DNA from: Propionibacteriaceae bacterium
GTDB taxonomy: Bacteria; Actinomycetota; Actinomycetes; Propionibacteriales; Propionibacteriaceae
Assembly: GCA_017306015.1 (NCBI GenBank)
Contig: JAFKJK010000024.1
Span: 1-64,000 of the forward strand
DNA length: 64,000 nt
Direction of reading: 5' to 3'
In this document: positions 18,499 to 27,700 of the stretch, one piece after another
How positions within the stretch are numbered: position 1 is the first letter of the stretch
Layout: each line of letters begins with the position of its first letter
Position numbers and translations under genes: made by a program
Notes under the pieces: generated by a model
Told to the model about the DNA's origin: nothing
The model's database searches: none
The model's input: the letters and a program-made list of their open reading frames with translations, nothing else

Positions 18499-18666
18499 AC
18501 CGAGGTACCTGTCCCCGGTGGTTCACCGATGGTTCACCGCGCCTGCGTGACCCGAGGTACCTGTCCCCGGTGGTTCACCGATGGTTCACCGCGCCCGCGT
18601 GAACCGAAGTACCTGTCCCCGATGGTTCAGGCGGTGTGAACCGAGGTACCTGTCCCCGATGGTTCA
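18496..18666. repeat. Four-copy array of the 30-bp repeat, inverted relative to 15391-15593
   Basis: Copies start at 18496, 18548, 18600 and 18637. The first two sit in a duplicated 52-bp unit that also carries an extra CCGATGGTTCACCGCGCC. All read in the orientation that begins with TGAACCGA and has core GTACCTGTCCCC. The first three bases of the array are the glycerate kinase stop codon. The array may also act in transcript ending between convergent genes. Confidence 0.9.
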
Positions 18667-18708
18667 CGGCTGGACGAGCTGTCGACCGCTGAGGGACGGG
18701 CCCGCGAC

Positions 18709-19515
18709 TCAGCTGAGTGTGCCGATCTTGAACTCGGCCAATTGGCCGGTCGCCTGGCCGTCGCCACTGTGCTGGGCGTTGAAGGCGCTGGTCCCGTCGG
18801 TGCCGCACAGCGGGAGGATGTGGTCGGCGCCGCCCGGATGCTGGTTGATCCACGTGGTCAGGTCGTAGACCGAACCGCCGATGGCCGCCCAGCAGTCGGT
18901 CGCGCTGTTGTGCTTCGCGACCTCGGCCATGGTGAACGTGGAACTCGTCGTGGCCGATGCCGTGCCGGACGGTGTCGCGGACGGGCTGACAACCGTGGCC
19001 GGCGTCGTGACCGGAGCCGCCGGAGTCGAGGTGACCGTCGCGGGCGGCACGGGCGTCGCCACCCGTCCGCCCCACACTGCCTGGGCGCCGCTGTCGCCCA
19101 CCACGACCGCGACGGCGATGGTCGCGAGCGCCAGCACCACGGTGACCAGTCCGGTGACGACCGTCCCCCTGGAACGCTTGCGGTCGGCGCGCCGGTCGGC
19201 CTTGTGCAGCAGCAGCCAGGCCAGCGCGAGCACGAGCAGTCCGGCCGAGACGAACGGGAGCACCGTCCCCCACGTCGCATGGGTCTCCGGACGTCCGATC
19301 TGGGCGGCGAGGTCCTCCCCGGACTGGCGGGCGACGAACGCGGCCCCCGTCCCCACGGCCAGCACCAACAAGGTCAGCCACCCGTACTTGTCAGCCCAAC
19401 CGCGGACGAGCACGAGCAGGATCAGGCCGAGCGCGGCCACCGGCACGAGCACGACCACAAAGTGCACGACGAGCGGATGCAGGGGCAGGCCACCGAGGTA
19501 CTGGCTGAAGTCCAT
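18709..19515 (-). CDS. DUF2231 membrane protein fused to a cytochrome b5-like haem domain
   Basis: The 268-residue protein has four predicted membrane segments in the first 150 residues, in a DUF2231-like arrangement starting LHPLVVHFVVVLVPVAALG. A Pro/Thr/Ser-rich linker of about 45 residues follows, then a cytochrome b5 domain near 190-265 with the haem-binding signature NQHPGGADHILPL and a second histidine in NAQHSG. The haem domain would lie at the outer face if the linker is extracytoplasmic. An electron-transfer role is an inference. No ribosome site is visible before the ATG at 19515, so it may be translated from a short leader. It is divergent from the ABC/Pip/TetR operon; their promoters share about 100 bp. 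Confidence 0.82.
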   Translation of the reverse strand: MDFSQYLGGLPLHPLVVHFVVVLVPVAALGLILLVLVRGWADKYGWLTLLVLAVGTGAAFVARQSGEDLAAQIGRPETHATWGTVLPFVSAGLLVLALAWLLLHKADRRADRKRSRGTVVTGLVTVVLALATIAVAVVVGDSGAQAVWGGRVATPVPPATVTSTPAAPVTTPATVVSPSATPSGTASATTSSTFTMAEVAKHNSATDCWAAIGGSVYDLTTWINQHPGGADHILPLCGTDGTSAFNAQHSGDGQATGQLAEFKIGTLS

Positions 19516-19572
19516 GCGAGAAAAGGTAGCGGCAGCCGCCCCGCTTTGGCTTGGTGCAGGCTGTGAGAGTAT

Positions 19573-19601
19573 TTGAACTGACCGGTCAGATCAACTATCC
19601 T
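19573..19601 (+). promoter_or_regulatory. Promoter of the ABC-Pip-TetR operon with embedded operator
   Basis: A -35 hexamer TTGAAC (19573-19578) and a -10 hexamer TATCCT (19596-19601) are separated by 17 bp. The palindrome CTGACCGGTCAG (19578-19589) lies exactly in the spacer and extends to TGAACTGACCGGTCAGATCA (19574-19593) with one central-flank mismatch pair. Occupancy should block RNA polymerase. The start codon at 19620 and its AAGGAGG site follow at once. Confidence 0.75.
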
Positions 19602-19618
19602 GACCAAGGAGGACAACC

Positions 19619-19636
19619 AATGACCAGTCAGATCAG
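19619..19636. promoter_or_regulatory. Second operator-like site overlapping the ATPase start codon
   Basis: TGACCAGTCAGATCA (19621-19635) matches TGACCGGTCAGATCA of the promoter palindrome at 14 of 15 positions. It overlaps the ATG at 19620. The spacing between the two sites is 41 bp, about four helical turns, compatible with paired repressor dimers. The likely binder is the TetR protein of the same operon (23007-23591). Confidence 0.55.
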
Positions 19637-20348
19637 CACCCCAGCCGACACCATCGAGAGCGCAACCACGGTCGAGCCGGCCGTGCGTGCACGACAGCTC
19701 CAGCTGGACGGACGCCGCGGCCGGATCTTCGGCCCGGTGGACCTGACCATCCCGGCGGGCAGCCTGAACCTGGTCACCGGACCGGCGGGATCCGGGAAGA
19801 CCTCGCTACTGCTGACCCTGGTGGGCCGGATGCGGCCGAACCGCGGCAGCGACCTCGAAGTGCTCGGACGCCGGCTGCCCGCTCATGCGCAGAGCGTCCA
19901 GCGGCGCAGCTCGGCGGTCGGCATCCACGGCCTCGACGACCTGGACGAGGAGGTCACCGTCGCGGCGACGGTCCGCGAGCGGCAGGCGTGGCTGGCTCCT
20001 TGGTACGAGATCGTCCGCACCCGCGACGACGCCGGCGTGGCCGCGGTCTGCGAGCCCGTGTTCGGCGACAGCCCGGCCCCCCGGGCGAGACAACTCGTCC
20101 ACGAGCTCGACGAGGCCGACAACCTGATGCTGCGGATCGCGCTGGCGATGCTGGTGCGTCCGCAGCTGCTGGTGGTGGACGACATCGACTCCCTCCACGA
20201 CACGGACGGCCGTCGTCGCGTCTGGGAGGCGCTCCACGGGCTGGCGGACGCCGGCACGACGGTCATCGTCGCCGCGACCAGCGCCGGCGAGCTCTCCCGC
20301 CTCGGCTGGGCCGTTCTGCCGAACCATTTCCCCTTGTCAACCCATTGA
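19620..20348 (+). CDS. ABC-type ATPase with degenerate catalytic motifs
   Basis: The 242-residue protein has a clear Walker A (GPAGSGKTSLLLT) and Walker B (LLVVDDIDSL). It lacks a recognisable LSGGQ signature (the region reads HELDEADNLMLRIALAML), the usual catalytic Glu after Walker B is Asp, and no H-loop histidine is visible (VIVAATSAGEL). It should bind ATP but may hydrolyse it slowly or act as a regulatory subunit. The ATG at 19620 has a strong AAGGAGG. The Pip-family membrane gene follows 79 bp downstream, so the two products probably form one complex at the membrane. Confidence 0.83.
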   Translation: MTSQISTPADTIESATTVEPAVRARQLQLDGRRGRIFGPVDLTIPAGSLNLVTGPAGSGKTSLLLTLVGRMRPNRGSDLEVLGRRLPAHAQSVQRRSSAVGIHGLDDLDEEVTVAATVRERQAWLAPWYEIVRTRDDAGVAAVCEPVFGDSPAPRARQLVHELDEADNLMLRIALAMLVRPQLLVVDDIDSLHDTDGRRRVWEALHGLADAGTTVIVAATSAGELSRLGWAVLPNHFPLSTH

Positions 20349-20427
20349 ACCTCGGCTAAGCCGAGATCGGGGACGGTAAGCGATTCTGGTTCGCTCGCCC
20401 CTTTGTATCGAAACGAGAGATTGAGAC

Positions 20428-22998
20428 ATGTTCGCCTGGACTTCACACGGCACTGAGCTGAAGCGCTTCTTCCGCCAGCCGATCACCCGCGCGGCGATCG
20501 CGGTGATGCTGCTGATCCCGCTGCTGTACGGCGCGATGTACGTGTGGGCCTTCTGGGACCCCACCGCCAACCTCAACAACCTGCCGGTCGCGCTGGTGAA
20601 CGCCGACGTCGCCGCGAAGGACGACGACGGCACCGTCCAGCACTACGGCCAGGACCTTGTCGACGAACTGGTGAAGAACGACGACATCAAGTGGGTACAG
20701 ACCGACGAGGCCGCCGCGAAGTCCGGCATGGACGCCGGCACGTACTACTTCACAGTGAAGATTCCGCCTGAGTTCAGTAGCCGGATCAACTCTTTCTCAG
20801 GGGATGCGCCTCGCGCCGCGCAACTGGACGTCACCTACGACGACTCGAACTCCTTCCTCGCGTCCACTCTCGGCAAGAGCGCGATGCTGGAGGTGCAGAA
20901 GGCCCTGCGCGAGAAGATCAGCACCGAAGCCGTCGACACCCTCCTCGTCGGCGTCGGGGACGCCCGGGACGGCTTCGCGACCGCCTCGGACGGCGCCTTC
21001 ACCCTCGCCGACGGCCTGACCGACGCCGCGGACGGGGCCGACCGGCTCAACGTCGGGGCCCGGGACCTGGCCGCCGGCGCGGCGAAGCTGGCCGGCGGCA
21101 CCGGTGATCTCGCCACCGGCGGCCGGACGCTGCGCGAATCGCTGGCCGACTACGTCACCGGCGTCGGCACGGCCGCGAAGGGAGCCGAGAAACTGAGCGC
21201 CGGAGCAGCCAACCTGACCGCACTGCAGAACGGCCTCGCGCAGGCCGCCGACCCAGCCACGGGCGCCCCCGCGCTCGCGGCCGGCGTACACCAGCTCGCC
21301 GGGGGCATCACTACGCTCGCGGACGGCTCCACCAGCTACGCCAACGGCGCGACCGATTTCGCCTTGGGCGCCGGCACCTGGGTGGCCGGCGCGAAGCAGT
21401 GGCAAGTAGGCGCCGCCACCGCGACCGCGCCGGACGGCCAGCTGGCCGTCGGCACGAAGAAACTCGCCGCCGGAGCGTCCGGCCTCGCCGACGCCACCGC
21501 CTCCGGTTCGGCCCTCGGCCAGGGCGCGGCGTCCGTGGCCAAGGGGACGGACGATCTCGCCGACGGCATCGACGGCATCGACGGGCTGCTCGCCAAGGCC
21601 CAGTCCGCCCTCGCCGACGGCGACACCGCTACGGCCGCCGCCTACCTCAACGCCGCCGAGAAGGCCACCAGCTCGGCCCGCACCAGCGCCCGCAGCCTCG
21701 CCACCGGAGCCAGCCAGGTGAAGGGCGGCATCGCGCAGGTGCACGCCGGCGCGTCCGACCTCGCGGACGGCGCGACGACGCTGCAGTCGGGCTGGGCCGG
21801 CGTCCACGCCGTCCTGGCGTCGGACGGGCAGCTCGGCACCGGCCTGACCCAGCTCGACCTCGCGCGACAGCAGCTCACCGTCGGCGCTGCCGGGCTCACT
21901 TCCGGGGCCGCTCGCCTGGCCGACCCGGCGACGCTGGCGCAGGTGGACCAGCTCACTGCCGGTGCCGAGAAGCTGTCGGCCGCGCTCACCACGATGAGTA
22001 CGGGTGCGTCCGACTCAGCGACCGGCATCCCCGCTCTCCAGTCCGGACTGAAGCAGCTGGTCGCCGGCTTCGATGCCAGCGACCCCGAGCAGGGGCTGGT
22101 CAGCGGCGCGAAGGCGCTCCACGCCGGCGCGTCCGACCTCGCGAGCGGGTTGACAAGCGCGAACGCAGGCGCCAGCAAGCTCGGCTCCGGCACCTCACGC
22201 ATCGCCTCGAGCACTCCCGCGCTGGCGTCCGGCCTCGACGACGCGCAGGCCGGTGCCACCAGGCTCGGCACGAAACTCGCCGACGCGACCACCGGCATCC
22301 CCGGCGACAGCGCCACCCAACGTCAGGCCCGCGCCGACGCGATCGCCGTCCCGGTCACCCAGGACGTGGCGCACGTCCACGAAGCCGGTTCCTGGGGCGA
22401 GGGGTTCGCCCCGTTCTTCATCTCGCTGGCCCTGTGGGTGGGGGCGCTGATCACGTGGCTGCTGCTGCGTCCGCTGCAGACGCGGGCGCTGATGACCTCG
22501 GTGAACGGCTTCCGGATGGCCTGGGGCTCGCTGAACTCCGCGCTGCTGCTGTCGCTGGGCCAGGTGACGATCATGCTCACCGTGATGCACGTCGCGATCG
22601 GGCTGGATCCGAAGAACATGCTGGCCACCTTCGCGTTCACGATGCTGGCGGCGGCGGCGTTCTTCGCGCTGCAGCAGTTCTTCCAGGTCGCGTTCGGCTC
22701 GGCGGTCGGCAAGGTGGTCGTGATCGTCCTGCTGATGGTGCAGCTGGCCTCGTCCGGCGGCACGTACCCGATCCAGACGACGCCGGCGTTCCTGCAGGCG
22801 ATCAACCCGTACCTGCCGATGACGTATGTGGTCGAGGGGCTCCGCGAGGCGATCACCGGGGGCATCGAGACGCGCTTCTGGATCGCGGCCGGCATCCTGC
22901 TTGCTATCTTCGTGGTGTCGCTGGCGGCGTCCTCGATCGCCGCGGCGCGCAAGCGGGTCTGGACGATGTCGCGGCTGCACCCGGCCCTGAGTATCTAG
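20428..22998 (+). CDS. YhgE/Pip family membrane protein (ABC-2-like permease with long extracytoplasmic domain)
   Basis: The 856-residue protein has one membrane helix near residues 18-40 (VMLLIPLLYGAMYVWAFW), a huge extracytoplasmic region and about five or six helices after residue 660. From roughly 190 to 640 the sequence is a low-complexity series of LA-x-GA-x-x-L-x-x-G units, probably a long helical rod. Family members include phage-infection protein Pip and ESX-linked YhgE; the substrate is unknown. Downstream the TetR gene starts nine bases after this stop, so the genes are cotranscribed. With the degenerate ATPase it could form an exporter or an envelope-spanning complex. Confidence 0.88.
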   Translation: MFAWTSHGTELKRFFRQPITRAAIAVMLLIPLLYGAMYVWAFWDPTANLNNLPVALVNADVAAKDDDGTVQHYGQDLVDELVKNDDIKWVQTDEAAAKSGMDAGTYYFTVKIPPEFSSRINSFSGDAPRAAQLDVTYDDSNSFLASTLGKSAMLEVQKALREKISTEAVDTLLVGVGDARDGFATASDGAFTLADGLTDAADGADRLNVGARDLAAGAAKLAGGTGDLATGGRTLRESLADYVTGVGTAAKGAEKLSAGAANLTALQNGLAQAADPATGAPALAAGVHQLAGGITTLADGSTSYANGATDFALGAGTWVAGAKQWQVGAATATAPDGQLAVGTKKLAAGASGLADATASGSALGQGAASVAKGTDDLADGIDGIDGLLAKAQSALADGDTATAAAYLNAAEKATSSARTSARSLATGASQVKGGIAQVHAGASDLADGATTLQSGWAGVHAVLASDGQLGTGLTQLDLARQQLTVGAAGLTSGAARLADPATLAQVDQLTAGAEKLSAALTTMSTGASDSATGIPALQSGLKQLVAGFDASDPEQGLVSGAKALHAGASDLASGLTSANAGASKLGSGTSRIASSTPALASGLDDAQAGATRLGTKLADATTGIPGDSATQRQARADAIAVPVTQDVAHVHEAGSWGEGFAPFFISLALWVGALITWLLLRPLQTRALMTSVNGFRMAWGSLNSALLLSLGQVTIMLTVMHVAIGLDPKNMLATFAFTMLAAAAFFALQQFFQVAFGSAVGKVVVIVLLMVQLASSGGTYPIQTTPAFLQAINPYLPMTYVVEGLREAITGGIETRFWIAAGILLAIFVVSLAASSIAAARKRVWTMSRLHPALSI

Positions 22999-23006
22999 GG
23001 GAGCAG

Positions 23007-23591
23007 ATGAGCCAGTCGGTCAAGGTGGACGGACGGGTGGCGCGCCGGACGGGCACCCGGGAGCTGATCATGGACGCCGCCGCCGAACTGTTCGCCGCCC
23101 GCGGGGTCACGTCCACGTCGATCGACGAGATCGCCGAGCGGGCGGGCATCGCCAAGGGCTCGGTGTTCTACAACTTCGAGTCGAAGTCGGGACTCGTCGA
23201 GGCGATCATGGCCCGCAGCAGCGAGCTGTTCACGGCGGCGCTGGCCGAGGCGACGGACGGACGCACCGGCCGCGACCGGCGGGACGCCGTCGTCCGCGCG
23301 CTGCTGACACTGGTGCGCGACCACACCGCCGCCGCCCGGATGATGGTCAGCGAGTTGTTCCGTGTGGACCGCTCCTGGCGGGAGTCCATCGAGACCTGGC
23401 GGGCAACCGCGCTGGCGCCGCTCGTGCCGGACGGCGACGCGACCGGTGCCGACCGCGACGTGGCGTCCCTGCAGGCGGCCGCCGTCGTCGGAGCCACCCT
23501 CACCGCCGGTCTGGACTGGCTGGTCTTCCACCCCGACCGCAGCCTGGACGAGGTGTGCGCCGCCGTCCTCGGCGTCCTCGGCAGGGACTGA
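23007..23591 (+). CDS. TetR-family regulator of the ABC-Pip operon
   Basis: The 194-residue protein has the TetR helix-turn-helix near residues 30-60 (TSIDEIAERAGIAKGSVFYNF) and a variable ligand-binding C-terminal part. The ATG at 23007 follows GGGGAGC. It is the last gene of the operon and probably represses it through the CTGACCGGTCAG palindrome at 19578-19589, a negative feedback arrangement. The ligand is unknown. The gene converges on 23682-24602, and paired 30-bp repeats lie between. Confidence 0.88.
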   Translation: MSQSVKVDGRVARRTGTRELIMDAAAELFAARGVTSTSIDEIAERAGIAKGSVFYNFESKSGLVEAIMARSSELFTAALAEATDGRTGRDRRDAVVRALLTLVRDHTAAARMMVSELFRVDRSWRESIETWRATALAPLVPDGDATGADRDVASLQAAAVVGATLTAGLDWLVFHPDRSLDEVCAAVLGVLGRD

Positions 23592-23604
23592 CGGCCCCGG
23601 CGCG

Positions 23605-23684
23605 TGAACCGAAGTACCTGTCCCCGACGGTTCAGGCCGCGGTTCGCATCCGGGTGAACCGTCGGGGACAGGTACTTCGGTTCA
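23605..23684. terminator. Inverted pair of 30-bp repeats between convergent genes
   Basis: One copy (23605-23634) reads in the TGAACCGAAG orientation and the other (23655-23684) is its reverse complement, so together they form a 30-bp stem with a 20-base loop. They end transcription space between TetR and the minus-strand dehydrogenase-like gene, a good position for a bidirectional terminator. The second copy contains the stop codon of the 23682-24602 gene. Confidence 0.65.
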
Positions 23685-24602
23685 CCACTCGCCCTTGATG
23701 ACCTCCAGGTACTGGGCGCGCTCGTAGACGGCCGGGCTGCCGTTCGGGCCGAGGCTCATCCGGCCGCGCGCCTCGCTGATCGAGTCGAGGCCCTGCTGCT
23801 GGAGCCAGGCCGAGGTGCCCTCCAGCATCTCGGTCACCGCGCGCGCACCCCGCTGCATCACCGCCGACGTGGTGCACGCCACGTCCGCGCCGACCAGGAC
23901 GGCCTTGATCACCTCGTCGGCCGAGTGCACGCCGGACGTGCAGGCCAGCGAGACCGACGGCGGCAGCTGCGACCGCAGGATGCCGACCCAGCGCAGCGCG
24001 ACGCGCTGGTCGGCCGGCGTGGACAGGTCGAGCGCCGATACCAGGCGCTGGGTCTTCAGGTCGATGTCGGCGGCGTAGAAGCGGTTGAACAGCACCAGGC
24101 CGTCCGCGCCGGCGTCCACGGCCTGGGCGGCGAACGACGAGATCGCCGAGTAGTAGCTGGACAGCTTCACCGCGATCGGCACGTCGACGGCGATCCTCAC
24201 CGCCTCAATGGCCGCGAGGTGCTCCATCTCCTGCTGGGCGGACGACAGCCCGAGGTTGGCGGTGATCGTGTACAGGTTCAGCTCGAGGGCGTCCGCGCCG
24301 GCGTCAACGAGGCGGCCCGCATACTCCTGCCACGTGCCGGGACGGGTGGCGTTCAGGCTGGCGATCACCGGGATCTTCAGCTGCTCCTTGGCCACACGGG
24401 CGAGTTCGACGCGCTGCTCGGCCCGCTCCGGCTGCGCCCGCACGTCCTCCTCGAACAGGGACGGCAGCACGACCGCGGCCGCTCCGGCGGCTTCGAGTTG
24501 CAGCATCGTCGGCAGCTTTCGGGTCAGCGGCGACGCCGAGGCGATCACCGGCCCGGCCAGGTCCAGACCGAGATACGTGGTCGACAGATCCGGCTTGCCC
24601 AT
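23682..24602 (-). CDS. Dihydroorotate dehydrogenase-like flavoprotein
   Basis: The 306-residue protein is a flavin-dependent TIM barrel of the dihydroorotate dehydrogenase superfamily, with LAGPVIASASPLT at the N-terminus, ELNLYTITAN, AVKLSSYYS and a C-terminal phosphate-binding region (SGVHSADEVIKAVLVGADV). It belongs to the branch often found beside pyruvate:ferredoxin oxidoreductase genes rather than in pyrimidine operons; the substrate is unknown. No nifJ-type gene is present here. The ATG at 24602 follows AGGAGG. The stop TGA is the first triplet of a 30-bp repeat. It might be cotranscribed with nothing upstream, as the PEPCK gene ends 191 bp away. Confidence 0.8.
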   Translation of the reverse strand: MGKPDLSTTYLGLDLAGPVIASASPLTRKLPTMLQLEAAGAAAVVLPSLFEEDVRAQPERAEQRVELARVAKEQLKIPVIASLNATRPGTWQEYAGRLVDAGADALELNLYTITANLGLSSAQQEMEHLAAIEAVRIAVDVPIAVKLSSYYSAISSFAAQAVDAGADGLVLFNRFYAADIDLKTQRLVSALDLSTPADQRVALRWVGILRSQLPPSVSLACTSGVHSADEVIKAVLVGADVACTTSAVMQRGARAVTEMLEGTSAWLQQQGLDSISEARGRMSLGPNGSPAVYERAQYLEVIKGEW

Positions 24603-24793
24603 CAGCTGTTCCTCCTAGCGAACTGCACCGTCCATGGCTTAGCTGCAATCGTGCCAGTTCAGGACGCGCTCCGGTGCACGATGTACGTGAAATGCGACCC
24701 CCGCCGCGGCTGCGACGCGGGCTGCCGGGCCGGCCGCCACCAGCATTTCGTCTTGTCAGAGGACGCTTCCCGGGCGCCACTTCGGCTCGGAGC

Positions 24794-27700
24794 TCACAGC
24801 GGCTGCAGCCCCACCGTCCCGACCAGGCTGGCTCTATACCCCTCACTACTGAATTTTGCGTACTCGGCCTGGGCGCCTTCGATGCGCGCGGGAACGTCCA
24901 GCCGCTGGCTTGGCTCGTCGTTGCCGGGCGTGCTCACGAACTTCTGCATCGCCTCCAGCCCATCCAATGCCCGTCCGGCGGCGGCCGCCTGCTTGGCGTC
25001 CAGCCTCGCGGTGTACCAGTCGGCGGTGAGGATGTGGTCGCGCTCGAACAGCGCCCGGAACTCCGGCGTCGTCAGCAGCCACCCCTCGGCGGAGGCACCC
25101 TTCGCCATGATCTCCAGCAGTGCTCGCAGCGGCGGGATCGCCAGGTCGATCGTGCCGTCGTCGAAGTACGCCTGGGCGACCCGCTGGTGGGTGGCGACGA
25201 TCGTGTCGACTGAGGTGGCGAAGATGTCGGGATCCTGCAGTTCCGGCTGCAGCATCTCCGGGGTGAACACGGCGTGCGGGTGCAGGAAGATCCGGCCGAA
25301 GTACTTGCGCGCGAAGGCCTGGGTCATCCGGTAGCCGAGCCGGCTCGCCAGCACCGTGCGGCCGTCGCGCTCGAAGTCGGCCAGGGGCTCGAGTGCTCCC
25401 TCGGCGATCAGGCTGGCCGCGCTGCGCTCGTCGGGGGTCATCCGGCTGAACACCTCGGGCACCAGCATCGAGATGTCGTGGTCGACCCGGACGGTCGGTC
25501 CGACATACCCGGCGCAGGAGACCCAGCCGTCGTAGCCGGTGAGCGCGAACGACAGCAGCGCCGCGTTCAGGTCGAGGACGGCGGGCATCGCGTTGAACGG
25601 GCCCTTGGTCATCGCACCCTCGGAGCCGGCCCCGGTGGTGGACGGAGACTTGCCGGTCATCGACGAGATGAACTCGGCGAACAGCTCGGGCAATTCCATG
25701 TAGTGCAGCGGGTTGTACGAGCACAGGGGCGGCACTGCCCCGTCCGGCGGATTGTTCCGGCGGCCGGCTGCGACCACGTCGACCGGCAGGGGCAGCGGGG
25801 CGTCGGCCGGTAGCCGTCGCGCCAGCCGGGACGCCAGATTGGCGACCGCGGTCGCCGCGGCGTTGGTCTGGTCGGGACGCCGCTGCAGGTACCGCGGGTT
25901 CTTGCTCGGCGAGCCGTCGACGATTCGCGGGTTCGCCGAGGAGACGAAGTAGTGCGGCGAGGAGTCGGGGGCGGCGTCCGCGAAGTCCGAGACGAGGTCC
26001 CGCATCGGCTCGGTGAACTGGCTGAATGCCACCGCATCGTCCCGCATCTCGACTGCATCAGCATGGGTGAGAGGTTGGAAGTTCGACAGGAAGGTTCCCG
26101 GAGAGCTGATGTCGCGCTCGGCCTGCTTGTCGTAACCGCGGTGGATGGCGTCGTCGGGACGCTGGAACAGCAGTTGCTCGCAGTTCTCCACGAGCTTGTA
26201 CGAGCGATCGTCCGACAGGCCGAGGAGCCGCCCGCCGACGACGGTGGATGCGGTGATGTCGTCCTCGGTCTGCACCTTCACCGCCGGGGCGAAGTCGTGC
26301 CGCAGGCCGAACAGCCGCCAGGACCCGTCCGGGAGGAAGCCGACCCGGAGCATGTTCACCATGATCTTGACCCCGTCGAGGCGCAGGTTGTTGCCCCGGC
26401 GGCCGTTGATGATGCCGACGGTGAAGTGGCTGCGCCAGTCGGTGCCCCACTCGGAGCGGTAGAACCGCTTCACGACGAAGACGAGCTCCTTGATGTGCTG
26501 GGGGATGGTCTCCAGCCAGGCGTTGTACGCCGCGGTGTAGTCGGTGCTGGACGGGGTGAGCAGCTTGATCACCGAACCGATCGAGCGGTCGTCGGCCAGC
26601 AGCGCCCGATGGTCGAGGCGGGACGGGTCGATGAAGCGGTCGGAGAAGTCCCGGCCGAGGATGGCCGCGACGGCGTCCAGGTCGGTGTCGAAGTCGGGGA
26701 CGTAGGCGTTGCCGAAGATGAACGCGTCCGTGATGGCCTTGGAGATCTCGGACTTGCCGCCGCCGGAGACGGTGGCCGGCTTGTGGCAGCTGGTGGCGAC
26801 GGCGAGCGTCCCCATCAGGCTCCACTGGGTGGGGTCGGCGGCCTGCTGGGCCATCTTCACCTGGTAGCCGTCGGGGGAGAGATAGACCTTGTCGGCGCGC
26901 AGTTTGACCGATCCGGTCGAGCCGTTGGCGTTCGTCCAGCTGACCGTCTGGGTGCGCAGCGAGAAGGTCGAGCCCATCGGCACCAGCACGATGTGCGGCT
27001 GCTCGGAATCGGTGGCGTGCCCTTCGGCCTGGAGGTGGAACCGCTCGGGGTTCCGCTCGAGGACGTCGGCGAGGTCGTGGTCGCCGTCCAGCCGCGGGCT
27101 GACGGTGTACTCCTGGCCGAGGTTGTAGCTGGGGAAGACGAGGGCGCCGCCGGCGTGCTCCTCCTCGGCGTTCCCGAACAGGTTCGCTGAGTAGGAGATC
27201 TGGGTCTTGACCTCCTTCTTGCAGTAGCCGAAGTAGTTGTCGGCGATGACGGTGACGATGACGCCGGAAGCGTCCCGGGCGCACACCTTGAAGGCGTGGC
27301 CGCCGTTGTACGGCTCGTCCTCGTCGGTCCAGCACATGCCGTCCCGCTGCTGCCGGGGCGTGGCCTCGCTGACGTGCGGCAGGCCCAGCTCCCGCTTGGT
27401 GACCCGGGTCAGGTGCGGGGCGAGGATGACCGCGCCGGTGTGCCCGGTCCAGGTGTGAGGGTTGAGGGACGCGTCGTTCTCGGGCAGGTAGGGGTCGCCG
27501 CCGTTGCCGAAGATGCCTTCGACGAAGTCGAGGTTGGCGACCAGCCCGCCGGGGACGATGAACCGGGTCTCCATCCGCTTCTCGGGCACCCAGCCGGGCA
27601 CCTCGGGGGCGACCAGGGGACGCAGCATCAGCGAGACGAAGCAGGCGGCCGGCTTCTCCGCGTTCGCCGAATAGGGCAGGCGCAGGTCGGACTCCGGCGG

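Noticed and set aside
25952..27190. Long open frame antisense to the PEPCK-type gene
   Set aside because: Low-complexity Val/Gly/Asp-rich translation with no domain; a GC-driven shadow frame.
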